A DNA stretch of 64,000 nucleotides from Hydrogenophaga sp. 2FB (GCF_005503365.1 NZ_SCML01000003.1:1-64000); one strand, 5' to 3'; shown: positions 21,502 to 30,929, counted from the stretch's first letter. Translations and numbers: made by a program. The notes: generated by a model from the sequence alone, not told the origin.

Positions 21502-22410
21502 ATGATCAACGTCACCGTCGCCAACTTTGAAGCCGAGGTCATCGAAGCCTCCATGCACACCCCCGTGTTGGTGGATTTCTGGGCCCCGTGGTGTGGCCCC
21601 TGCAAGGTGATCGGCCCGCTGCTTGAGAAGCTGGAAGCCGATTACGCGGGCCGTTTCAAGCTGGTCAAGATCGATTCCGACCAGGAGCAGCAGCTCGCCG
21701 CCGCGTTCGGCGTGCGCAGCATTCCCACCTGCGTGCTGCTCATGAACGGCCAGCCGGTCGACGGTTTCATGGGCGCGTTGCCCGAAGGCCAGATCAAGGC
21801 CTTCCTCGACAAGCACCTGCCCGAGGGCGAAGCGCTCGAAGCCGAAGAAGTGGAGCCCGATGCGCAGGACGCGCTCGCCGAGGGTGACCTCGAAACCGCG
21901 TTGGCGAAGATGCAGCAGGCCGTGCAGGCCGCGCCCGACAACGACGACGCGCGCTTCGACCTGGTGAAGCTGCTGCTGGAGATGGGGCAGGACGACGATG
22001 CCAAGGTGGCCTTTGCGCCCGTGATCGCCAAAGCGGCTGGCGTGCGCCGGCTCGACTCGCTGCAGCGCTGGATGGCTGCGCGCGACGCGCAGGCCGAAGT
22101 GGCCGACCCGGACGCGCGCGCCACCGAACTGCAGGCGGCCATTGCCGCCAACAAGCGCGACTTCGATGCACGCTTCGCCCTCGCGCAATTGCTCATGGCC
22201 TTTGGCCAGTGGACGGCGGCGATGGACGAGTTGCTGGAGATCCTGATGCGCGACAAGACCTGGAAAGAGGACCTGGCGCGCAAGACCTTCATCGCCATTC
22301 TCGACGTCATCGATCCGCCCAAGCCCAAGGTGGCCGAGGGCCAGGTGCCGCCGGAAGACCCGACGGTGGCGACTTACCGGCGCAGGTTGTCGTCGGTGGT
22401 GTTGAGCTGA
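21502..22410 (+). CDS. cnoX: Chaperedoxin CnoX/YbbN (thioredoxin-TPR protein)
   Basis: 302 aa. A thioredoxin domain (about 1-107) is followed by TPR-like helices (about 112-300). CnoX protects proteins from chlorine-induced overoxidation and hands them to chaperones such as GroEL. The thioredoxin motif here is intact, WCGPC (Cys31, Cys34), whereas E. coli CnoX has lost the first Cys. Redox activity is therefore expected. The cis-Pro RSIPTCVLL is in place. The gene is monocistronic, divergent from purE and convergent with purC. Confidence 0.88.
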   Translation: MINVTVANFEAEVIEASMHTPVLVDFWAPWCGPCKVIGPLLEKLEADYAGRFKLVKIDSDQEQQLAAAFGVRSIPTCVLLMNGQPVDGFMGALPEGQIKAFLDKHLPEGEALEAEEVEPDAQDALAEGDLETALAKMQQAVQAAPDNDDARFDLVKLLLEMGQDDDAKVAFAPVIAKAAGVRRLDSLQRWMAARDAQAEVADPDARATELQAAIAANKRDFDARFALAQLLMAFGQWTAAMDELLEILMRDKTWKEDLARKTFIAILDVIDPPKPKVAEGQVPPEDPTVATYRRRLSSVVLS

Positions 22411-22418
22411 GGTGAGCT

Positions 22419-22434
22419 GGGCCCGAACGGGCCC
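22419..22434. terminator. Possible bidirectional hairpin between cnoX and purC
   Basis: GGGCCCG and CGGGCCC form a perfect 7-bp stem around AA in the 27-base gap between two converging genes. No T-run follows on either strand, so termination activity is only suggested. Confidence 0.4.
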
Positions 22435-22437
22435 TGA

Positions 22438-23346
22438 TCAGCCCATCAGGCGCGTGAGCGCTTCCTGGTATTTCGCCGCGGTCTTCTCGATCACTTCCTT
22501 GGGCAGGCGCGGCGCGGGCGGCGTCTTGTCCCAGGGCTTGCCGCTGACCTGCGTGGTTTCCAGCCAGTCGCGCAGGAACTGCTTGTCGTAGCTCGGCGGG
22601 TTCTGCCCCACCACATAGCTCTCGGCCGGCCAGTAGCGCGAGCTGTCGGGCGTGAGCACTTCGTCCATCAGCACCAGCTTGCCGGCCTTGTCCAGGCCGA
22701 ACTCGAACTTGGTGTCCGCGATGATGATGCCCTTCTTCAGCGCGATCGCCGCCGCGGCCTTGTAGAGCGCGATCGACACGTCGCGGATCTGCGCCGCCAG
22801 CGCGGGGCCGATCATCTCGACCGTGCGCTCGAAGGTGATGTTTTCGTCGTGCTCGCCCATGGCCGCCTTGGCCGCCGGGGTGTAGATCGGCTCGGGCAGT
22901 TGCGACGCGTTCTGCAGGCCCTCGGGCAGCTTCACACCGCAGACCGAGCGGCTTTCCTGGTATTCCTTCCAGCCGCTGCCGGCCAGATAGCCGCGCACCA
23001 CCGCTTCCACCGGAATCGGCTTCAGGCGTTGCACCAGCATCGAGCGGCCGACCACCTGCGGCACCTCGGCGGGCGAGACCACGCTCTCGGGCGCATCGCC
23101 GGTGAGGTGGATCGGGCAGATGTTCAGGCCCTTGGGGCCCAACTGGTCGAACCAGAACAGCGAGAGCCTGGTCAGCAGCTCGCCCTTGCCGGGAATCGGC
23201 TCGCCCATGATCACGTCGAACGCGCTGATGCGGTCGCTCGCCACCATCAGGATGCGGTCGTCGCCCACGGCGTAGTTGTCACGCACCTTGCCCCGCGCCA
23301 GCAGGGGCAAAGAGGTCAGGGCCGAGGTGTGCAAGGCAGAGGTCAT
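22438..23346 (-). CDS. purC: Phosphoribosylaminoimidazole-succinocarboxamide synthase
   Basis: Condenses CAIR with aspartate using ATP to give SAICAR. 302 aa, the longer yeast-like form. Motifs: [11 protein letters not shown] at the N-terminus, [12 protein letters not shown], the SAICAR-synthase signature [19 protein letters not shown]-like segment ([14 protein letters not shown]) and [12 protein letters not shown] with [17 protein letters not shown] 23346 is chosen over an upstream ATG because the upstream region overlaps the terminator of fba. With purE and purK it forms a local purine cluster, but each has its own orientation context. Confidence 0.94.
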   Translation of the reverse strand: MTSALHTSALTSLPLLARGKVRDNYAVGDDRILMVASDRISAFDVIMGEPIPGKGELLTRLSLFWFDQLGPKGLNICPIHLTGDAPESVVSPAEVPQVVGRSMLVQRLKPIPVEAVVRGYLAGSGWKEYQESRSVCGVKLPEGLQNASQLPEPIYTPAAKAAMGEHDENITFERTVEMIGPALAAQIRDVSIALYKAAAAIALKKGIIIADTKFEFGLDKAGKLVLMDEVLTPDSSRYWPAESYVVGQNPPSYDKQFLRDWLETTQVSGKPWDKTPPAPRLPKEVIEKTAAKYQEALTRLMG

Positions 23347-23374
23347 GATCGGATCAAAGAAAAAGCGGGACAAG

Positions 23375-23405
23375 AAAAAAGCCCGTTGAACAGCCAACGG
23401 GCTTT
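23375..23405 (-). terminator. Intrinsic terminator of fba
   Basis: On the minus strand the arms AAAGCCCGTTGG and CAACGGGCTTT form a stable stem with a short loop, followed directly by TTTTTT. It lies about 100 bases past the fba stop and just upstream of purC, so it separates the two transcription units. Confidence 0.88.
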
Positions 23406-23502
23406 GAACCATTCCGGGGGATTATCGCAAGTTGGCGACGGGGCGGGCCGAAAGTTGACTTCCCTTGCCCGTGCCGCCTTTGCGGTGGTCCCGGCAGCGC
23501 GC

Positions 23503-24567
23503 TCAGTGCACGACTTGCGCGAGTTCGCCCTTGGCGTACTTGGCCGCCACCACCTGCAGGCTTTCGCCCTTGATCTTGCTGCCCTGGCCTTCGCAGCCGA
23601 ACTCGAGGTAGCGCGCCTTGCAGATCTGCTTGGCGGCTTCGCGCGCGGGCTTGAGCCATTCGCGGGCGTCGAACTTGTCCGGGTTCTCGGCCAGGAACTT
23701 GCGCACCGCGCCGGTCATGGCCAGGCGGATGTCGGTGTCGATGTTGATCTTGCGCACGCCGTGCTTGATGGCTTCCTGGATTTCCTTGACCGGCACGCCG
23801 TAGGTTTCCTTCATCTTGCCGCCGTACTGGTTGATGATGGCCAGCAACTCGGCGGGCACCGAGGACGAGCCATGCATCACCAGGTGGGTGTTGGGGATGC
23901 GCTTGTGGATTTCCTTGACACGGCTGATGGCCAGGATGTCGCCGGTGGGCGGGCGGCTGAACTTGTAGGCGCCGTGGCTGGTGCCGATGGCGATGGCGAG
24001 CGCGTCGAGCTGCGTGGCCTTGACGAACTGCGCGGCCTCTTCGGGGTCGGTCAGCATCTGGCTGTGGTCCAGCTTGCCTTCGGCGCCGATGCCGTCTTCC
24101 TCGCCGGCTTCACCGGTTTCCAGGTTGCCCAGGCAGCCGAGTTCGCCTTCCACCGTGACGCCGACCTTGTGCGCCATGTCGACCACTTTGCGGGTCACGT
24201 CGGTGTTGTAGTCGAACGAAGCCGGGGTCTTGCCGTCTTCCATCAGCGAGCCGTCCATCATCACCGAGCCGAAGCCCAGGTTGATCGCGCCTTCGCAGAC
24301 CTTGGGCGAGGTGCCGTGGTCCTGGTGCATCACCAGCGGAATGTGGGGGTAGGCCTCCATCGCGGCCTGGATCAGGTGTTTGATGAAGGGTTCGCCGGCG
24401 TATTTGCGGGCGCCGGCGCTGGCTTGCAGGATCACCGGTGCGCCGACTTCGTCGGCCGCGGCCATGACGGCCTGCACCTGTTCGAGGTTGTTGACGTTGA
24501 AAGCCGGAATGCCGTAGCCGTTGATGGCGGCGTGGTCGAGCAGTTCGCGCATGGAAACGAGCGCCAT
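23503..24567 (-). CDS. fba: Fructose-bisphosphate aldolase, class II
   Basis: Zinc-dependent aldolase interconverting fructose 1,6-bisphosphate with DHAP and GAP. 354 aa. Seen: [12 protein letters not shown], the zinc/catalytic segment [11 protein letters not shown], the second site [22 protein letters not shown] and the phosphate-binding [11 protein letters not shown]. Length and motifs fit the class IIB (CbbA-like) enzymes of Burkholderiales that also serve the Calvin cycle, but no other cbb gene is nearby. It ends in a clear terminator. Confidence 0.95.
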   Translation of the reverse strand: MALVSMRELLDHAAINGYGIPAFNVNNLEQVQAVMAAADEVGAPVILQASAGARKYAGEPFIKHLIQAAMEAYPHIPLVMHQDHGTSPKVCEGAINLGFGSVMMDGSLMEDGKTPASFDYNTDVTRKVVDMAHKVGVTVEGELGCLGNLETGEAGEEDGIGAEGKLDHSQMLTDPEEAAQFVKATQLDALAIAIGTSHGAYKFSRPPTGDILAISRVKEIHKRIPNTHLVMHGSSSVPAELLAIINQYGGKMKETYGVPVKEIQEAIKHGVRKINIDTDIRLAMTGAVRKFLAENPDKFDAREWLKPAREAAKQICKARYLEFGCEGQGSKIKGESLQVVAAKYAKGELAQVVH

Positions 24568-24707
24568 GAAAGATCCCCTTATCAGTTGGTAACCGTGGTG
24601 TAACCCGGCATTTTAACTTTCGGCCTTTTGGCCGGATGTATGGGCTTGTGTCATTTCACACAGCCTTAATGTGCGCGGGCCAGACTGGGTCGAACTTCAG
24701 GCAACCC

Positions 24708-25292
24708 ATGACCCGACTCGACCACCTGCTTTTCCTCTGGATCAACGCCACGCCCGACACACCGGCCTGGCTGCTGGCGCTGGCGCGCTGGCTGTCCACC
24801 GACCTGCCCGCCCTGGCCGTGCTGGCGCTGCTGCCTCTGCTGCTGTTCGGCTCGGCCGCGCGCCGGCAGGTGCTGGGCGTGGGGTTGGCCATGGCGCTGG
24901 CCTGGCTGGCGGTGCGCGGCATTCGCGAGACCGTGCACGTGGCCCGGCCCTTCGAACTGGGCCTGGGCGGGCAGTGGCTCGCGCACGCCGCCACGGCGAG
25001 TTTTCCCAGCTTTCACGCCGCCGTGGCGGGGGCCTGGGCCGCGGCGCTGGCGCTGTTTGCGCCGCAGCGCCCGCGCTGGTGGCTGCTCCTGGCCGGCGGC
25101 CTGGCGCTGGCCATCGCCTGGAGCCGGGTGTTTCTGGGCCTGCATTTCGTCTCGGACATCATCGCCGGGCTGTTGCTGGGCGCGGCGTGCGCGGTGACGG
25201 CGCGGCAGGGATTCGCGGGATGGCGGCGGGCCTGGATACCAATCGTCACAAAACCAGGGGAACCAGGGGCGCGCCATCGGGAATCCTTCTAG
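24708..25292 (+). CDS. PAP2-family membrane phosphatase
   Basis: 194 aa, several transmembrane helices. The three PAP2 signature parts are present: RETVHVARP (the KxxxxxxRP-like block), PSFH, and SRVFLGLHFVSD (SRxxxxxHxxxD). Likely substrates are undecaprenyl diphosphate or lipid phosphates at the periplasmic face. ATG 24708 is preferred over an in-frame ATG at 24636 because it gives a normal short N-terminus. It is divergent from fba, and the 25326 gene follows 33 bases later. Confidence 0.85.
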   Translation: MTRLDHLLFLWINATPDTPAWLLALARWLSTDLPALAVLALLPLLLFGSAARRQVLGVGLAMALAWLAVRGIRETVHVARPFELGLGGQWLAHAATASFPSFHAAVAGAWAAALALFAPQRPRWWLLLAGGLALAIAWSRVFLGLHFVSDIIAGLLLGAACAVTARQGFAGWRRAWIPIVTKPGEPGARHRESF

Positions 25293-25325
25293 GGATACGC
25301 CAAACCCTACAAGAAAGGAACCCGC

Positions 25326-26093
25326 ATGCCTTGCCGCTCCCTGATCGCGACGCTGACGTCCACCGCGGCCCTGCTCGCACCCATCCTCGCGCATGCCCAG
25401 GTCACGCTCAAGCCCGATGGCCAGTGGCGCTACCTGTTGACCGCGGGCGCCAACGTCTCGTCCGGCAACAACAATGCCGGTTCGCTGAACCTGTCGGCCG
25501 AGGGAGCGCGCCAGAGCGACCACGACAAGTGGACCTGGGGCGCCAAGGCCGACCGCGCGCGCAGCGCCGGCGTCGACACCACGGACCGCTACGGCTTGCG
25601 CACCCAGTACAACCGGGATTTCTCGCTCGACTGGTTTGGCTTCGGTTCGGGCGAAACCCTGCGCGACAAGCTGGCCAACATCGCCGCGCGGTATTCGGTG
25701 GCCAGCGGCGTGGGTCGCCACGTGTGGGCCGATGAACGCGGCTTTTTCGACGTGTCCGTGGGCCTGGGCTACACGCACGACCGTTATGTCAGGTCCACCG
25801 ACATCTCGGGCGAGATGCGCGACCGGTATGGCCGGTTGGAGCTGGTGCTGGCCGAGGAGTCCAGCCACAAGCTCACCGACACCACGCAGTTTCGCCAGAA
25901 ATTCACGCTGTACCCGGACCTGCGCGATTCAGGCAAGTACCGCGCCGTGCTGGACACCGGTTTGACGGTGGCCATGACGCAGACCATCAACCTGTCGGCG
26001 GGCCTGAGTTACCGCTACGACAGCGACCCGGGCGCGAACCTGAAGAAGGGCGACGCGATGTTCGTGACCGGCGTGTCGATGCGGATCGACTGA
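25326..26093 (+). CDS. DUF481 outer-membrane protein (YdiY-like)
   Basis: 255 aa. Signal peptide about 1-24 (ILAHA before QVTLK), then alternating aromatic/polar strands consistent with a beta-barrel (for example WTWGAKADRARS, RYGLRTQYNRDFSL, SAGLSYRYDSDPG). The DUF481 family covers salt-induced outer-membrane proteins of unknown function. A good ribosome site (AAGAAAGGAAC) precedes the ATG. It ends 7 bases from the convergent pyk stop. Confidence 0.75.
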   Translation: MPCRSLIATLTSTAALLAPILAHAQVTLKPDGQWRYLLTAGANVSSGNNNAGSLNLSAEGARQSDHDKWTWGAKADRARSAGVDTTDRYGLRTQYNRDFSLDWFGFGSGETLRDKLANIAARYSVASGVGRHVWADERGFFDVSVGLGYTHDRYVRSTDISGEMRDRYGRLELVLAEESSHKLTDTTQFRQKFTLYPDLRDSGKYRAVLDTGLTVAMTQTINLSAGLSYRYDSDPGANLKKGDAMFVTGVSMRID

Positions 26094-26100
26094 TCGCGCG

Positions 26101-27534
26101 TCAGGCTGCGCGGCAGATCTTCAGCGTGTTGGTACCGCCCGCCTGGCCCATGGGCTCGCCCACGGTGATCGCATACACGTCGCCCGTCTGCACGATGCCG
26201 CGTTTCTGCAGATGCGCTTCGGCGTCCGCCAGCGCGTTGTCGCGGTCGGCGTTGTTGTCCATCAACAGCGGGCGCACGTTGCGGTAGAGCGTCATGCGGC
26301 GCTGCGTGGAGAGGTTGGGCGTCATGGCGTAGATCGGCATGCGCACGTTGTGCCGGCTCATCCACAGCGCGGTGGAACCCGAATCGGTCAGCGCCACGAT
26401 GGCCTTGGCGCCCAGGTGGTGGGCGGTGAACAGGGCACCCATGGCGATCGACTGGTCGATGCGCTTGAAGGTCTTGCCCTGGAAATCGGCGCTCAGTTCG
26501 CGGTACTCGGCCTTCTCGGCCTCCGAGCAGATGTTGGCCATTTCCATCACCGTCTCGAGCGGGTATTTGCCGGCGGCGGTTTCGGCGCTGAGCATCACCG
26601 CGTCGGTGCCGTCGAGCACGGCGTTGGCCACGTCGCTCACCTCGGCGCGCGTGGGCACCGGGTTGACGATCATCGACTCCATCATCTGCGTGGCGGTGAT
26701 CACCACCTTGTCCATTTCGCGCGCCAGCCGGATCATGTGCTTTTGCAAGCCCGGCACCGCCGCGTTGCCCACTTCCACCGCCAGGTCACCGCGCGCGACC
26801 ATGATGCCGTCGGACACCTTGAGGATGTTGGCCAGCTCGGGGATCGCCTCGGCGCGCTCGATCTTGGCGATCAACGCGGGCTTGTGCCCGACCGCCGCAC
26901 CCGCGACGTTGCAGAGCTGGCGCGCCAGCTCCATGTCGGTCGCATTCTTGGGGAAACTCACCGCCACGTAGTCGGCCTTCAGGCCCATGGCGGTCTTGAT
27001 GTCGTCCATGTCCTTGGCGGTCAGCGCGGGCGCGGTCAGGCCGCCGCCCTGCTTGTTGATGCCCTTGTTGTTGGACAGCTCGCCGCCGAGCTTGACGGTG
27101 GTGTGCACCGCCGGGCCGGCCACCTTGTTGACGGTGAGCACGATCAGGCCGTCGTTGAGCAGCAGCGTGTCGCCGGCCTTCACGTCGCGCGGCAGTTCCT
27201 TGTAGTCCAGGCCCACGCCTTCGATGTCGCCCGGTTCGGTGCGCGAGGCATCGAGCACGAAGGGCTGGCCCGGCTCCAGCATCACCTTGCCTTGCGCGAA
27301 CTTGCCGACGCGGATCTTGGGCCCCTGCAGGTCGGCCATGATGCCGACCTCGCGGCCCGCGCGCTGCGCGGCCGCGCGCACCAGCTCGGCGCGGTCGATG
27401 TGGTCCTGCGCGATGCCATGCGAGAAGTTGAGCCGCACCACGTTCACGCCGGCGCGGATCATGCGTTCAAGCAGATCCGGGTCGCTGGAAGCAGGGCCGA
27501 GGGTGGCAACGATCTTGGTGGCGCGCATGGGCAT
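26101..27534 (-). CDS. pyk: Pyruvate kinase
   Basis: 477 aa. Converts PEP and ADP to pyruvate and ATP. Motifs: TKIVATLGPASSD at the N-terminus, LNFSHG, the active-site segment ALIAKIERAEAI with catalytic Lys, GIMVARGDLAVEVG for Mg binding and ITATQMMESM. The C-terminal effector domain (about 345-477) is present. Upstream, centred about 65 bases before the start, is an extended inverted repeat that could be an operator. Confidence 0.95.
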   Translation of the reverse strand: MPMRATKIVATLGPASSDPDLLERMIRAGVNVVRLNFSHGIAQDHIDRAELVRAAAQRAGREVGIMADLQGPKIRVGKFAQGKVMLEPGQPFVLDASRTEPGDIEGVGLDYKELPRDVKAGDTLLLNDGLIVLTVNKVAGPAVHTTVKLGGELSNNKGINKQGGGLTAPALTAKDMDDIKTAMGLKADYVAVSFPKNATDMELARQLCNVAGAAVGHKPALIAKIERAEAIPELANILKVSDGIMVARGDLAVEVGNAAVPGLQKHMIRLAREMDKVVITATQMMESMIVNPVPTRAEVSDVANAVLDGTDAVMLSAETAAGKYPLETVMEMANICSEAEKAEYRELSADFQGKTFKRIDQSIAMGALFTAHHLGAKAIVALTDSGSTALWMSRHNVRMPIYAMTPNLSTQRRMTLYRNVRPLLMDNNADRDNALADAEAHLQKRGIVQTGDVYAITVGEPMGQAGGTNTLKICRAA

Positions 27535-27581
27535 GGAAACTGTCTCCTGAAGGGAACGAGGAAGTGGCCGTACAGGCCGGT

Positions 27582-27620
27582 TTGTAATTTGGTTTCAATT
27601 ATCTGTGAAACCAGTTACAA
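27582..27620. promoter_or_regulatory. Extended inverted repeat upstream of pyk
   Basis: The left arm TTGTAA-TT-TGGTTTCA and right arm TGAAACCA-G-TTACAA mirror each other around an 8-base spacer; the inner 8-bp arms are perfect. It lies about 50-85 bases before the pyk start and 14 bases after the sensor kinase stop. No T-run marks it as a terminator, so an operator for pyk is likelier. Its TGTAAT/TTACA outer half-sites recall HexR-like sugar regulators, but the spacing differs. Confidence 0.5.
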
Positions 27621-27634
27621 CCCGGTTACCACCG

Positions 27635-28996
27635 TCACGCGCTGCGTTCCGTGTCGGTCGAGACCTCGGGCGCCTGCGCCGGCAACTCGGCCTCGACGTG
27701 CGTGCCCAGGTTGGGTGCGCTGATGATCTCGAGTTTGCCTGCGTGCGCCTCCACGCGCACGCGCATGCCCAGCAGGCCATGGTGGCCGGGGGCCACGGCG
27801 TCGGTGTCGAAGCCACCGCCATCGTCGCGCACCGACACGCGCACCCACGGGCCGGTCTGCGCCAGCTCCACCCAGACCTGTTTGGCCCGCGCGTACTTGC
27901 TCACGTTGGTGAGCGATTCCTGCACCAACCGGTACGCGGTGAGCTCGGCATCCTTGCCCAGTTCCACCGGTGAGAGCTGCATGTGCACCGGGACGCCGAG
28001 GCCGCCCGCCGCGTCCTGGCACAACATCTCCAGCGCCGGGATGAGGCCGAGTTGGTCGAGCGACGACGGGCGCAGGTGTTCGATGATGCGGCGCTTGACG
28101 GCAATGCCTTCGTTGAGCCGCTGTTCGATGCCGGCCAGGCGCTCTCGCGCGGCGTCGGGCACGTCGGCCACGCGCCGCAGGCGGGCGATCTCCAGCTTCA
28201 TGGCGGTGAACAGGCCACCCAGTTCGTCGTGCAGCTCGCGCGCCACGCGGCTGCGTTCGTCCTCGCGTGCGTTCACGTGGTGGCCGGCCAGGTTGCGCAG
28301 GGCCTGGGTGCGCAGGGCTACCTGGGAAGCGAGGCGGCCGAGTTCCTCGGCCTCGCGGCGATCGCCTTCGCGCAACTGGCGCATGAAGAGGGCCAGCGCC
28401 AGCACCGCCAGCACCACCAGGGCGTGCAGGGCGACGCGGTTGATCAGCATGGCGTCGAAGAGCGAGACGCGTGTCGAGCGCTGGGCGATCGCCGTGCGCT
28501 CGAGCACGGATTCAAATTCGTCGCGCATGGTGGCATAGCGCTGGCGGCTCTGGTTGCCGTTGGCCAACGCCTGGGCCTGCGCGCTGCGCCCTTGCTCGGC
28601 CGTGCGAACCCACTCGTCCAGCGTGGCTGCGTGCGCATCGATTCGCTGGTTCACGTTGCTCAGGGACAAGGTGTGGCGCGGGTCGAGGACGTTCAGCAAC
28701 TGGGCCACACCCTTGCGCACGCCCTGCATTTCGTTGATCGCCTCGCGGTAGGTCGCCAGGTCGTCCTGACGGCCGCTGGCAATGAACGCGCGCGCGGCGT
28801 TTTCCGCATCGGTCAGCGTTTGCAAGGTGCGTGCGGCCTGCAGGCGCGCGTCGGACAACATGACGCCTTGTTCGAGCGTGGAGCGCGAGTGCTGGTAGGC
28901 GCTTTCGGTGATGGCGATGGTGATTACGGCCAAGGCCACGATGATGGGCATCACGTACCGGGCGCGGGCGACGCGTTCGATGGACGACTTGATCAT
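27635..28996 (-). CDS. Membrane sensor histidine kinase (CHASE3-like, HisKA_3)
   Basis: 453 aa. Two transmembrane helices (about 14-33 and 188-208) enclose a helical periplasmic domain with a CHASE3-like pattern ([21 protein letters not shown]). The HisKA_3 dimerisation helix has the phosphoacceptor ELHDELGG (His256), and the HATPase_c domain ends with DDGGGFD and [14 protein letters not shown]. Such kinases usually pair with NarL/LuxR-type regulators. Third gene of a unit (receiver, kinase, kinase) with a 4-base overlap to the upstream kinase. Confidence 0.88.
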   Translation of the reverse strand: MIKSSIERVARARYVMPIIVALAVITIAITESAYQHSRSTLEQGVMLSDARLQAARTLQTLTDAENAARAFIASGRQDDLATYREAINEMQGVRKGVAQLLNVLDPRHTLSLSNVNQRIDAHAATLDEWVRTAEQGRSAQAQALANGNQSRQRYATMRDEFESVLERTAIAQRSTRVSLFDAMLINRVALHALVVLAVLALALFMRQLREGDRREAEELGRLASQVALRTQALRNLAGHHVNAREDERSRVARELHDELGGLFTAMKLEIARLRRVADVPDAARERLAGIEQRLNEGIAVKRRIIEHLRPSSLDQLGLIPALEMLCQDAAGGLGVPVHMQLSPVELGKDAELTAYRLVQESLTNVSKYARAKQVWVELAQTGPWVRVSVRDDGGGFDTDAVAPGHHGLLGMRVRVEAHAGKLEIISAPNLGTHVEAELPAQAPEVSTDTERSA

Positions 28997-30378
28997 GGCG
29001 GGCTCTCGGATCGCAATGCTTGAGGGTCAGGGGTGGGCAAACGCACCTGCACGTAGGTGCCTTCGCCTGGCGTGGAGCGCACGGAGAAATGGCCGCCGCG
29101 CGATTCGATGCGGTGGCGCAGGTTCCTCAGCCCGAGCGCCGATGTGGAGCGGGGTTGGCCGGCGAAGCCCCGGCCATTGTCGGACAGGGTGAGCACCAGT
29201 TCGGCGCCATCGGCCACCAGCGACAGCGTCACCTGGCTGGCCTTCGCGTGCCGTTCGATGTTGGAAAAGATGCCCTGCACCACCGAGAACAGCGCCTGCC
29301 GGGTGGCGGCGTCGGTGTCCACCACCTGCACGTCCAGGTCGACCGGAACGCCCGTGAGCTGGCGGAACGCACGCACACGCTCTTCGATCGCCGCCTGCAA
29401 CCCGAGGTTGTGCAGGGCCGCCGGCATGAGACCTTCCATCAGCCGCCGCTTTGTGTCGATGCCCTGGTCCAGGGTGGCGCTCAGGTGTTGCAGACGTGTC
29501 ATCACGTCGGCGCTGGGGGCTGGCAGGGCGTGGCGCAGGCGCGTGAGGTCGAACTTGGCGGCGGTGAGCAGCGCGCCCAGTTCGTCGTGCATCGAGCGCG
29601 CCAGCCCGCTGCGCTCGCCGTCGCGCAGTTCCTGCAGGCTCAGGTTGAGCTGCGCGAGTTCTTCGGTGCGCACGCGCACCTGGTGTTCGAGCGAATCGCG
29701 CTCGGCTTGCAACTGCTGGGCGTGTGCCAGCTGGCTGGCCTGCAGCGCGGCGTTCTTGCGCAGAAAGAACACATAGGCCAGCAAACTCAGCACGGTCAGT
29801 CCATGCACGCTCAGGCGCCCGACATCGAGCGTGCGGTAGATGCCGGCGCGCTCGATCGCCACGCGGCGGTCTTCGGTCACCAGAAGCACGTCGGCGATGC
29901 GGCGCGCACTCTCCATTTTTTCGCGCCCGATGTCGGTCAGCAGCAGGCCCTTCCAGCTCTCGTGCGAGCCCTGGTTGTATAGCGCAATGGTCGCTTCGAC
30001 CTCGGACGTCTTCTGCAGCACCTGTTCTTCCAGCGCACCGACCAGCCGCAGGAGTTCGGGATCGTTCCGATGGTGTTCGCGCAGCCGGATGATGGCGTGG
30101 GTCATGTCGGTTTCCGCGGCGTTGTAGGGTTCCAGGTACTGGGGGCGACCCGTGAGCAGGTACCCGCGCTGGGCGGTTTCGACGTCGAGCAGACGGCGCA
30201 TCACCGTCTGCACGGCCGTGCGCGCGTTGTCGCGCGCGCCCAGGCTGAACATGGAATCGCGCGCGCGCTGGTAGACCCATTCCGAACCGACGAAGACCGC
30301 GAGCGCCAGCACCGCCGCCACCGCCATGGCCAGCGATGTGCGCCACGGCGCGAAGCGCCAGGGGTGGGCGGTGGGCAT
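28993..30378 (-). CDS. Membrane sensor histidine kinase (CHASE3-like, HisKA_3)
   Basis: 461 aa. A TM helix near 15-35 and another near 195-215 flank a helical sensor region (LLDVETAQRGYLLTGRPQYLEPYN, a classic CHASE3 opening). A coiled coil follows (about 220-255), then SMHDELGA with phosphoacceptor His264 and an HATPase_c domain (SDNGRGFAG). ATG 30378 is chosen over an upstream ATG because it follows the receiver gene by 20 bases without overlap. It shares architecture with the next kinase but the sequences are diverged, so they may read different cues. Confidence 0.88.
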   Translation of the reverse strand: MPTAHPWRFAPWRTSLAMAVAAVLALAVFVGSEWVYQRARDSMFSLGARDNARTAVQTVMRRLLDVETAQRGYLLTGRPQYLEPYNAAETDMTHAIIRLREHHRNDPELLRLVGALEEQVLQKTSEVEATIALYNQGSHESWKGLLLTDIGREKMESARRIADVLLVTEDRRVAIERAGIYRTLDVGRLSVHGLTVLSLLAYVFFLRKNAALQASQLAHAQQLQAERDSLEHQVRVRTEELAQLNLSLQELRDGERSGLARSMHDELGALLTAAKFDLTRLRHALPAPSADVMTRLQHLSATLDQGIDTKRRLMEGLMPAALHNLGLQAAIEERVRAFRQLTGVPVDLDVQVVDTDAATRQALFSVVQGIFSNIERHAKASQVTLSLVADGAELVLTLSDNGRGFAGQPRSTSALGLRNLRHRIESRGGHFSVRSTPGEGTYVQVRLPTPDPQALRSESPP

Positions 30379-30398
30379 CGGGGTTCGGCGCAGCGGAC

Positions 30399-30800
30399 TT
30401 ATTGCAGGCCGGCGGGCAAGGTGGCCGTGCCGTCGGAGATGCGAGCGCAATACGTGATCAGGTCTTCGAGTTCGCTGGACTTGTCGAACACCCGATCGGC
30501 ACCCAGCGCCGCGCAGCGCTGGCGGATGTCGGCGGTGGCGTAGTTGGTCAGCACCACCCGGCGCACCGGCAGGCGCGAGTCCTGGGCGGCTTTGAGCACG
30601 CCCAGGCCCGAGCCGGAGGTGAGGAAGATGTCGATGATCATGAGGTCGCAGGTGTCACCGCTTTGGAGCCAGCGCACCGCATCGGTTTCATCGCGCGCGT
30701 GCCCGACCACCTCCACATTGGTCAGCTCTTCAAGCGTCGAAACCAGGTTCTCGTAGATCACCTTGTTGTCCTCGACGATGAAGGTTCTGAGCGGAGACAT
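30399..30800 (-). CDS. Single-domain response regulator (receiver only)
   Basis: 133 aa, a receiver domain with no output domain. Key residues are present: acidic pair Glu10/Asp11, phosphoacceptor Asp57 (MIIDIF), Thr85 and Lys107. First gene of the unit with the two HisKA_3 kinases. With no DNA-binding domain it may act by protein contact or as a phosphate sink or relay; the NarL-type regulator encoded 1.6 kb away is the nearest candidate output. Start 30800 is the first ATG that puts the acidic pair at the proper distance. Confidence 0.87.
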   Translation of the reverse strand: MSPLRTFIVEDNKVIYENLVSTLEELTNVEVVGHARDETDAVRWLQSGDTCDLMIIDIFLTSGSGLGVLKAAQDSRLPVRRVVLTNYATADIRQRCAALGADRVFDKSSELEDLITYCARISDGTATLPAGLQ

Positions 30801-30888
30801 GGGAGCAGGGCCTGACCGTTGTGGGGAAGGAGCACGAAGGCTTGAATCGTGCCGCGTTCGCATTCCCATTGTGCCGCTGGCATTGCGC

Positions 30889-30920
30889 ATTGTGGTGTAG
30901 GACTTTGCCTACACCACAAT
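30889..30920. promoter_or_regulatory. Perfect 13-bp inverted repeat (operator candidate)
   Basis: ATTGTGGTGTAGG and CCTACACCACAAT pair perfectly around a 6-base spacer (ACTTTG). It lies 88 bases upstream of the receiver gene start and 9 bases past the stop of the BON gene. No T-run follows on either strand. The core TGTAGG recurs in other gaps of this block, which favours a protein-binding site over a simple terminator. Confidence 0.6.
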
Positions 30921-30929
30921 GCGGCCGAC

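Noticed and set aside
24621-24634. CGGCC-TTTT-GGCCG hairpin upstream of fba and the PAP2 gene
   Set aside because: Short and lies in a divergent promoter region with no T-run; no function can be argued.
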